Assembly (NCBI GenBank): GCA_025354965.1
Contig: JANXLW010000116.1
Span: forward strand, 1 to 29,261
DNA length: 29,261 nt
Source: Betaproteobacteria bacterium
GTDB taxonomy: Bacteria; Pseudomonadota; Gammaproteobacteria; Burkholderiales; Burkholderiaceae_C
Direction: 5' to 3'
A program made the position numbers and the translations under genes. The stretch's first letter is position 1; every line of letters begins with the position of its first letter. Shown one piece after another: positions 23,553 through 29,261 of this stretch. The notes below the pieces were generated by a model. The model was not told where the DNA came from. It worked only from the letters and a program-made list of their open reading frames with translations, and made no database searches.

Positions 23553-25241
23553 ATGAACACCCCAATCAAGACCGAGCACGTTTCGCCCTACCTGGCCGAC
23601 ACACATGAGCTCAGCAACCTCTCAAGCGAGCTGTGCGACTACAACATGTACACCGACGACGCGGCTCTGGTCGAGGCGGTCCGACGCGAAGGCGCCCAGT
23701 GGGCCGACAATGAGCTCAGCGCATTTGGCAAGATGACCGGTTCTGCCGACTATCTCGAACTGGGCCATCTGGCCAACAAGTTCATCCCCGAGCTGGAGAC
23801 GCACGACCGCTTCGGCAAGCGCATCGATCTGGTGAAGTTCCACCCGGCCTACCACCAGCTCATGAAGACTTCCATCGAGCACGGCCTGCACGCGTCACCC
23901 TGGACCCAGCCCGGACCCGGCGCCCATGTGGCGCGTGCTGCCAGGACCTACTTGCAGACCCAGGTTGAGGCCGGTCATGGCTGCCCCATCACCATGACGT
24001 TTGCGGCGCTGCCCACGTTGCGCCTGCAGCCTGACGTGGCCCGCGTCTGGGAACCCAAGGTCACGGCACTCATTTATGACCCGCGCAATGTTCCGGTGGA
24101 ACAAAAGTTGGGCGTCACCATCGGCATGGCAATGACCGAAAAACAAGGCGGCTCGGACGTGCGCAGCAACAGCACGCGCGCCTATCCGATCAGTATCGGT
24201 GGGCCGGGTCAGGCGCATGAGTTGGTGGGGCACAAGTATTTTGTGTCGGCACCCATGTGCGACGCGTTTCTGGTGCTGGCGCAGGCAGCGGGAGGCCTTT
24301 CGTGCTTTCTGTTGCCACGCTGGCGCCCCGACGGCAGCAAGAACGCCATGCAGGTGCTGCGGCTGAAAAAGAAAATGGGCAACGCGTCCAACGCCTCCAG
24401 TGAGACCGAGCTGCGCGGAGCGCTGGCGTGGATGGTGGGCGAAGAAGGGCGTGGCGTACGCAACATCATCGAGATGGTCAGTATGACGCGCTTTGACTGC
24501 ATGATTGGCTCCAGTGCCGGCATGCGCATGGCGACCTCGCAGGCGTTGCATCACTGTTCGGTTCGCTCTGCGTTCGGGAGAATCCTGAATCAGCAACCTC
24601 TGATGCAAAACGTGTTGGCCGATCTGGCCCTTGAGAGCGAAGCGGCTTTGAGCCTGACCATGCGCATGGCGCGCGCCATGGACCATCGCAGCGACGAACA
24701 GGAAGACCTGCTGGTGCGTCTGGTTACGGCCGTCGGCAAATACTGGATTTGCAAGCGCACACCGAATCATGCCTATGAGGCAATGGAATGCATTGGCGGC
24801 AGTGGCGTCATGGAAGACAGCATGATGCCGCGCCTGTACCGCGAAGCACCGGTCAACACCATTTGGGAAGGCAGCGGCAATGTGCAATGCCTGGACGTGT
24901 TGCGCGCCCTGTCAAAAACACCGGCCGTGATCGATGCCTTTTTTGCCGAAGTCACACAGGCGCAGGGCGCACATCCCGCGCTGGACCGTCTTAATGCCGA
25001 TCTCGCGAAAGACCTGAAGGATTTGCGCGATGCCGAGTACCGCGCGCGGGATCTGGTGGACCGCATGGCACTGGCATTGCAGGCCTCGCTGCTGGTGCGC
25101 CACGCCCCGGCTTTCATCAGTGATGCATTCTGCCATTCGCGCCTGGAGCAGATCGGCCATTACAACTATGGCACGCTGCCGCACGGCGTCGACTGCGCAG
25201 CCATTCTGGCTCGTGCTACGCCTGAAAGCGCCCATGCTTGA
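23553..25241 (+). CDS. aidB: AidB-like acyl-CoA dehydrogenase family protein
   Basis: A 562-residue flavoprotein resembling E. coli AidB (541 residues) along its whole length: SLELGHLAN-type N-terminus, HPAYHQLM, VEAGHGCPITMTFAALPTL, the FAD-contacting MTEKQGGSDVRSN, GHKYFVSAPMCDAFLVLAQ, SMTRFDCMIGSS, then the C-terminal YEAMECIGGSGVMEDS and EAPVNTIWEGSGN. AidB is part of the adaptive response to DNA alkylation; it binds DNA and FAD and has weak dehydrogenase activity. The frame extends to 23526, but AGAGAAGA just before ATG 23553 supports that start. Its stop overlaps the tgt start by 8 bases. No Ada-box site could be identified. Confidence 0.9.
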   Translation: MNTPIKTEHVSPYLADTHELSNLSSELCDYNMYTDDAALVEAVRREGAQWADNELSAFGKMTGSADYLELGHLANKFIPELETHDRFGKRIDLVKFHPAYHQLMKTSIEHGLHASPWTQPGPGAHVARAARTYLQTQVEAGHGCPITMTFAALPTLRLQPDVARVWEPKVTALIYDPRNVPVEQKLGVTIGMAMTEKQGGSDVRSNSTRAYPISIGGPGQAHELVGHKYFVSAPMCDAFLVLAQAAGGLSCFLLPRWRPDGSKNAMQVLRLKKKMGNASNASSETELRGALAWMVGEEGRGVRNIIEMVSMTRFDCMIGSSAGMRMATSQALHHCSVRSAFGRILNQQPLMQNVLADLALESEAALSLTMRMARAMDHRSDEQEDLLVRLVTAVGKYWICKRTPNHAYEAMECIGGSGVMEDSMMPRLYREAPVNTIWEGSGNVQCLDVLRALSKTPAVIDAFFAEVTQAQGAHPALDRLNADLAKDLKDLRDAEYRARDLVDRMALALQASLLVRHAPAFISDAFCHSRLEQIGHYNYGTLPHGVDCAAILARATPESAHA

Positions 25242-26421
25242 ATTTGAACTGTTGCAGACCGATCCCGCCAGCCACGCCCGCCGCGGCCGCCTGACGCTCA
25301 ACCATGGTGTTGTGGAAACTCCCATCTTTATGCCCGTGGGCACCTACGGCACCGTCAAAGGGGTGACACCGCAAAGCCTCGACGACATGGGCGCACAAAT
25401 CATCCTGGGCAACACTTTTCATTTGTGGATGCGGCCCGGCCTCGATGTCATGGCACAGTTTGGTGGTCTGCACGCATTTGAAAAGTGGAACAAACCCATT
25501 CTGACCGACTCAGGCGGTTTCCAGGTCTGGAGCCTGGGCCAGATGCGCAAGATTACCGAAGAAGGCGTCAAGTTCTCAAGCCCGGTGAATGGCGACAAGC
25601 TGTTTTTGACGCCTGAGATCTCGATGCAGATTCAGACCGTGTTGAACAGCGACATCGTCATGCAGTTCGACGAATGCACGCCCTATGTTTCAGTCGAACC
25701 CAAGACCAAGGGGCAGCTCACCACTGAGCTGGAGGCGCGCAGTTCAATGGAGCTGAGTCTGCGCTGGGCCCAACGCTGCCAGGTCGAATTTGCCAAGCTG
25801 GAAAATCCCAATGCACTGTTTGGCATTGTGCAGGGCGGCATGTTCGAGCAGCTGCGCCAGGAGTCGCTCGATCAACTGGTGGAGATGGACCTTCCAGGTT
25901 ACGCCATCGGTGGCGTCAGTGTCGGCGAGCCAAAGGACGAGATGCTGCGCATCATGGGGCACACGCCACACCGCCTGCCGGCCCACAAGCCGCGCTACCT
26001 GATGGGTGTCGGCACACCGGAAGATTTGGTGGAAGGCGTTGCGCAGGGCGTCGACATGTTCGACTGCGTCATGCCGACCCGCAATGCCCGCAACGGCACG
26101 TTGTTCACACGCTTTGGCGACCTGAAAATTCGCAACGCGCGCCACAAAATGAATGAACACCCGCTGGACGACACCTGCACTTGCTATGCGTGTGCCGGCA
26201 GTTCCGGCGTGGCTTATACCGAAGGCGGCCGCGATGGCTTCAGCCGCGCCTACCTGCACCATCTGGACCGCTGCGCAGAAATGCTTAGCCCGATGCTGGC
26301 CAGCATCCATAACCTGCACTATTACCTGAACCTGATGTCCGAGGTGCGCGCAGCGCTGGACGCCACGCGCTTTGGCGCGTTGGTGGCGCAGTTCAAGGCC
26401 GATCGGGCACGTGGCGTGTGA
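25234..26421 (+). CDS. tgt: tRNA-guanine transglycosylase
   Basis: A 395-residue enzyme exchanging G34 of GUN tRNAs for preQ1 in queuosine synthesis. Signatures: FMPVGTYGTVKGVTP, GAQIILGNTFHLWMRPG, TDSGGFQVWSLG with the general-base Asp, FGIVQGG, YAIGGVSVGEPK, and GVDMFDCVMPTRNARNG with the nucleophilic Asp. Zinc ligands are CTCYAC and a His in YLHHLDRC. Compared with E. coli, about a dozen extra residues (AGSSGVAYTEGGRDGF region) lie between the third cysteine and SRAYLHHL; I believe this insertion is common in related genera. The frame runs on upstream within aidB, but MLEFELLQTD is the family start, inside the final codons of that gene. Other queuosine genes are not in the window. Confidence 0.96.
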   Translation: MLEFELLQTDPASHARRGRLTLNHGVVETPIFMPVGTYGTVKGVTPQSLDDMGAQIILGNTFHLWMRPGLDVMAQFGGLHAFEKWNKPILTDSGGFQVWSLGQMRKITEEGVKFSSPVNGDKLFLTPEISMQIQTVLNSDIVMQFDECTPYVSVEPKTKGQLTTELEARSSMELSLRWAQRCQVEFAKLENPNALFGIVQGGMFEQLRQESLDQLVEMDLPGYAIGGVSVGEPKDEMLRIMGHTPHRLPAHKPRYLMGVGTPEDLVEGVAQGVDMFDCVMPTRNARNGTLFTRFGDLKIRNARHKMNEHPLDDTCTCYACAGSSGVAYTEGGRDGFSRAYLHHLDRCAEMLSPMLASIHNLHYYLNLMSEVRAALDATRFGALVAQFKADRARGV

Positions 26422-26482
26422 TAACCGCCGCGGTCAATTCAGTACAGTGGCTTTTTACGCATATTTCATGCGACCCAGAAAC

Positions 26483-27760
26483 CTAATCACCGGTAAAAAC
26501 CGTCAGCACGCCGGTATAGCCGTACAGATGGTTGCGGGCGATCTCTCCTCCGGCAAAAAAACCAACCAGGGGCACATCGCCCAATGCCCGGCGCACGATC
26601 TGGAGTTCGGCGCTGGGTCCACCAAAATGCGGACCACCGCGCCCGGAGCAACTGACATAGACCGCACCTGCGATGCCGCGCGCCGGATGCGGTGCGAATT
26701 CTGCATCAGACGCCACCATGGCAGTCACCGCCTCAACCGGTAATTCTTGAGGTTCCAGTTCCTCCCTGATTTCGGCGCAAACACGTGTCAAGTCGGCTTT
26801 CGCAGCCTGTGCATTGCGCTGGCAAAAAGCCAGTTGCATTCCGACTTCCAAATGGTCCGAGACGGCAACGCCACGGCGTGCCGGATCCAGTCCGACGATG
26901 TGTCGCACGATCACGTCACTGCCAAAATTACCGGTCCGGTTGACCGCTACCGCGTCACCTGCGCCACCCGCATGGTCTGGCGAATGCATCAAGCCAACCA
27001 GGGTAGCGCGCACCACCATCAAAGCCTGCTCGGGTTGCTCAAGCGACACATTCAGGTCGCGCAGCATGACATCGAGCGCCGGTTCGCCATCCAGCGAGGT
27101 CACCACATTATTACTGGCGACCGTCACCTGATGCACCTTTGACACAGGTAGACAACCTTGCGTGACGCGCGACACCAGGTTCACGCGGTCACCAAACGCC
27201 ACACCACTCAAGCCACCGCTGAAAACACCTGAGGCAGCACCCTGACCCTTGATGTTGCCATTGCCACCGACGGAAAATTGCAGCGCTTTTGTACGACTTG
27301 AAGATAAGCCGCCAAACAGGTAACCCGACGCCGTGCGCGCAGCCATCTCATTGATGAGTTCGCCCAGCTCGGGCGTATTGCCATCGGCATGAATCAGGGC
27401 AGTGTGGGACTCAAAACCGAGGGCAAGAGGCGCCACACCAGAGAACACCCGGTACTGGTCGGGCGGCAGTTCGCACAACATCAAGGTCAGCGCCGGCTGG
27501 TCAAAATACTCGACGTTATTGGACGCTATGCCGATGCCCACGGTACCTGCCCAATCGGTGATTTCAGGCAGTTCAGCGCTTAGGTGGTCCAGAATATCCT
27601 GCGACTGGTCGGCATAGTGATCGGTTATGTAGAGCAGTGCCAGAGTTGGCGCACTGGCATAGGCGTGCAAGGCCATCTGAGCGCGCACTTGCGCCAGCGC
27701 CAAACCAGCCGCCATGCGCCACTGCGGGTGCGTGGCATGGCCGTATGGAAACAGTTTCAT
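26483..27760 (-). CDS. FIST domain signal-sensing protein
   Basis: A 425-residue cytosolic protein made of an N-terminal FIST domain (LALLYITDHYADQSQDILDHL, WAGTVGIGIASN, YLFGGLSSS) and a FIST C-terminal domain (VSCSGRGGPHFGGPSAELQIVRRALGDVPLVGFFAGGEIARNHLYGYTGVLTVF). FIST domains are thought to sense small ligands, perhaps amino acids, and are often joined to kinase, GGDEF or chemotaxis outputs. This copy has no output domain, so it probably works with a separate partner or as an enzyme-like binder. It converges with tgt (61-base gap) and lies 22 bases downstream of the PhaM-like gene on the same strand. No clear Shine-Dalgarno sequence. Confidence 0.85.
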   Translation of the reverse strand: MKLFPYGHATHPQWRMAAGLALAQVRAQMALHAYASAPTLALLYITDHYADQSQDILDHLSAELPEITDWAGTVGIGIASNNVEYFDQPALTLMLCELPPDQYRVFSGVAPLALGFESHTALIHADGNTPELGELINEMAARTASGYLFGGLSSSRTKALQFSVGGNGNIKGQGAASGVFSGGLSGVAFGDRVNLVSRVTQGCLPVSKVHQVTVASNNVVTSLDGEPALDVMLRDLNVSLEQPEQALMVVRATLVGLMHSPDHAGGAGDAVAVNRTGNFGSDVIVRHIVGLDPARRGVAVSDHLEVGMQLAFCQRNAQAAKADLTRVCAEIREELEPQELPVEAVTAMVASDAEFAPHPARGIAGAVYVSCSGRGGPHFGGPSAELQIVRRALGDVPLVGFFAGGEIARNHLYGYTGVLTVFTGD

Positions 27761-27782
27761 GGCAGTACTCGCCGCCGTTGCT

Positions 27783-28475
27783 TCAGCTATTTCGGGGACT
27801 CGATTTCCTGACCACTTTTTTGGCAGAAACTCGCGCCTTAACCGCGTTGGAAGCAGCTTTTTTGGTCGCCTTTACAGCTTCTTTGGCGAAGCCCGCGGCC
27901 ATATTTTTGGTGACATCCATGGCGGTATTTTTACCAACATCTTTCATGGCCGTGGCGGCGATTTGCTGAAACTGCTGCGTCAGCGCACCCCACAATTGCA
28001 TCGGATCCACCATACCGACTGCCGCCGTGGCGGCCGGCTTGGCCGCATTGCCTACCTTCTTGGCCACCGCTTGCGCATCAGCCGCCACTTCGGAAATGCT
28101 CTGGGCCGTAGCAGCCGCCTTGTCGGTAACGCGCTGTACACCGGTGAACACCGTATCGGCCGCCTTGAGTTTGAGCGCATTGGCCATATCGCCGACGTTG
28201 AAATTCATGCCTTTGAGCGTGGCCAGGGTCATTTTTTGCACTTCCAGTGCCTGCACCGTGGCGCCTAGCGCTTTGGAGTTTTGCTCGAGCCAGAAATGCA
28301 CCGTTTTGAGTTCATCAATGCGCTTTTCCAGCTCCTCGACATTGAGCGTGGGCGCAATCCAGTTGGCCAGATTGGGCATTTGCGGAATACTCTGTGACGC
28401 GCCCTTGGCCAGATTCTGGAGGAAATCAAAACCAGGGACGAATTTTCCGAAACCAGCGCTTTGTGAATCACTCAT
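27783..28475 (-). CDS. phaM: PhaM-like polyhydroxyalkanoate granule regulatory protein
   Basis: A 230-residue protein. The N-terminal half (FGKFVPGFDFLQNLAKGA, PTLNVEELEKRIDELKTVHFWLEQN, TVQALEVQKMTLATLKGMN) matches the PhaM family known from Ralstonia, where PhaM activates PHA synthase and ties granules to the nucleoid. The middle is helical and Ala-rich. The C-terminus is a basic Lys/Ala stretch (KEAVKATKKAASNAVKARV, then KKVVRKSS) of the histone-H1-like kind that binds DNA. It therefore suggests that the organism makes polyhydroxybutyrate. A good GGAG site precedes the ATG by 6-8 bases. An inverted repeat lies upstream (28499-28524). Confidence 0.87.
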   Translation of the reverse strand: MSDSQSAGFGKFVPGFDFLQNLAKGASQSIPQMPNLANWIAPTLNVEELEKRIDELKTVHFWLEQNSKALGATVQALEVQKMTLATLKGMNFNVGDMANALKLKAADTVFTGVQRVTDKAAATAQSISEVAADAQAVAKKVGNAAKPAATAAVGMVDPMQLWGALTQQFQQIAATAMKDVGKNTAMDVTKNMAAGFAKEAVKATKKAASNAVKARVSAKKVVRKSSPRNS

Positions 28476-28498
28476 GGTGTCTCCAAATAGAGTTACGG

Positions 28499-28524
28499 GC
28501 TGTCGACTTTGAACTGCTGACAGC
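28499..28524. promoter_or_regulatory. Inverted repeat upstream of the phaM-like gene
   Basis: GCTGTC (28499-28504) and GACAGC (28519-28524) are perfect 6-base arms separated by 14 bases. The arms lie 24-49 bases before the phaM-like ATG, where an operator or a transcript hairpin would act. It may also close off the copper chaperone transcript that enters from the right. Weak evidence. Confidence 0.25.
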
Positions 28525-28570
28525 TTACCCCAATGCAGGCTCCCGTTTGCGCAAATTCTGAAGCAATTGA

Positions 28571-29059
28571 TCAGTTTTTATGTGGATCCGAGGCTGCTTT
28601 GTCACCAGTCTTCATTGCGGGGGCAACGGCAGCTACTGGCACTTGAAGCACCACTGAGGTCGCAACCCCCTTGGCATCCTTGAACATCAGGGTCAGCGCC
28701 ACACTGGAGTCATTGGCCAATGGCGTCTTCAAATCCATCAACATGATGTGATAGCCGCCGGGCTTGAGTTCCACAGTCTTGCCGGCGGGCAAATCAAGCC
28801 CCCCTGCGACAGCCCGCATTTTCATGACGTCACCTTCCATTTTCATTTCGTGCAGTTGCACCAGCGCCGCTGCGGGCGAAGATACACCGACTAATTTGAC
28901 GGCGTCTTTGGCGGTCATTTTCATGAAAGCGCCAGTGGCCTTTTGGCCCGGCACAGAAGTGCGAACCCAGGCGTCTTTGATATCAACCGTTTGAGCTGCT
29001 GAGGTGGCAGCAAAAGTAGCGACCAGCGCAGTGCCAAGGACAAAAGAATTGAGTTTCAT
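28571..29059 (-). CDS. Periplasmic copper chaperone PCu(A)C
   Basis: A 162-residue exported protein: signal peptide 1-22 (cleavage near TSAAQ), then a cupredoxin-like PCu(A)C domain. The Cu(I)-binding residues are in place: His70 (LHEMKM), Met81, His104 and Met106 (YHIMLM), giving HX10MX22HXM, one residue longer than the usual spacing. Members deliver Cu(I) to the CuA or CuB site of cytochrome oxidases together with Sco. The usual neighbours (sco, TonB receptor) are absent. Instead the start codon is about 16 bases from an insertion-sequence end, which appears to have removed or replaced the native upstream region; the remaining leader has only a weak AAAG as possible ribosome-binding site. 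Confidence 0.9.
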   Translation of the reverse strand: MKLNSFVLGTALVATFAATSAAQTVDIKDAWVRTSVPGQKATGAFMKMTAKDAVKLVGVSSPAAALVQLHEMKMEGDVMKMRAVAGGLDLPAGKTVELKPGGYHIMLMDLKTPLANDSSVALTLMFKDAKGVATSVVLQVPVAAVAPAMKTGDKAASDPHKN

Positions 29060-29075
29060 GATTTTGACTTTATAC

Positions 29076-29261
29076 CACTACTGTCCGGTCAAAACCCCAA
29101 CAAAATCAACTGGTTAGCGTCAGGTGGTAGTTGAGTTTTGTAGTCATCGGTCTGCAAGGCGCATGAAATCAGGGTTTTCTCGAAAACCGACACCGACAAA
29201 ATCTGTAGACAAGTGTAGAGCGAGGATTTCAGGTGCAGCTCCTTTTTGACAATGGCGATGA
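29076..29261 (-). mobile_element. End of an IS4-like insertion sequence (continues beyond window)
   Basis: The element end is placed at the sequence CACTACTGTCCGGTCAAAAC (29076-29095), which resembles terminal repeats I recall for IS4-type elements with ACTACTGTCCGGT ends. The inside carries a transposase C-terminus right up to the end, as is usual for such elements. The other terminus and any target duplication lie outside the window, so the exact boundary is inferred. Confidence 0.6.
29089..29261 (-). CDS. IS4-family-like transposase, C-terminal fragment
   Basis: Reading the minus strand from the window edge gives 56 codons and then TGA (29091-29089). The residues IAIVKKELHLKSSLYTCLQ, then ILSVSVFEKTLI and finally NQLILLGF, match the C-terminus I recall for IS4-type DDE transposases of the DUF4372/DDE_Tnp_1 kind (…LYTLLQILSVTxFEKxxI…NQLxLF). 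The catalytic DDE residues would lie upstream, outside the window. The gene points toward the copper chaperone gene, whose start codon is 29 bases beyond this stop. Confidence 0.72.
   Translation of the reverse strand, partial: IAIVKKELHLKSSLYTCLQILSVSVFEKTLISCALQTDDYKTQLPPDANQLILLGF

Noticed and set aside
23895..24887. 330-codon open frame on the minus strand
   Set aside because: Entirely antisense to the well-supported aidB-like gene; composition (His/Ala/Gly/Arg-rich) is typical of shadow frames in GC-rich DNA and no family is recognisable.

Overview
The window looks like ordinary chromosome from a beta-proteobacterium of the Burkholderiales, most likely a Comamonadaceae member near Rhodoferax/Polaromonas. 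The grounds are GC-rich codon usage, tightly packed genes, the protein types (PhaM-type granule protein, Uup, Rep, AidB, Tgt and PriA variants) and short degenerate repeats resembling a family I associate with this group. No rRNA, tRNA, CRISPR array or prophage is visible. The only clear mobile DNA is the end of an insertion sequence at the right edge.

Layout. 1-913: 3' part of uup (ABC-F ATPase). 985-5026: a forward run of an EamA exporter, a PLP aminotransferase, a PhzF-like protein and a threonine-dehydratase-like enzyme; the last three are joined by 4-base ATGA overlaps, suggesting one small amino-acid pathway. 5083-7276: a histidine-phosphatase-fold protein and an APH-kinase/P-loop fusion. 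7303-9781 (minus): a creatininase-family amidohydrolase and a B12-type radical SAM protein. 9799-13456 (plus): alanyl-tRNA editing protein, DUF167 protein, DsbD/ScsB-type thiol reductase and a CoA-binding protein.

13569-16274 is a heme block: an SHP-type (DUF1924) cytochrome c, a cytochrome b561 fused to a diheme cytochrome c tail, then hemE. A 352-base gap with two DnaA-box matches precedes priA (16627-18798). After it come a convergent membrane GGDEF protein, a CPHC thiol-disulfide lipoprotein, an AEC-family carrier (minus), and then rep, an aidB-like gene and tgt on the plus strand, the last two overlapping. The right end (minus) has a FIST sensor protein, a PhaM-like PHA-granule protein and a periplasmic PCu(A)C copper chaperone. 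The window ends in the C-terminus of an IS4-like transposase whose IS end lies about 17 bases before the copper chaperone start codon.

The strongest leads are the two-gene SHP / b561-DHC fusion module with a perfect 17-bp palindrome upstream, the aminotransferase-PhzF-dehydratase cassette, the IS junction at the copper chaperone gene, and short repeats that seem to have become coding sequence in uup and in the DsbD signal peptide.
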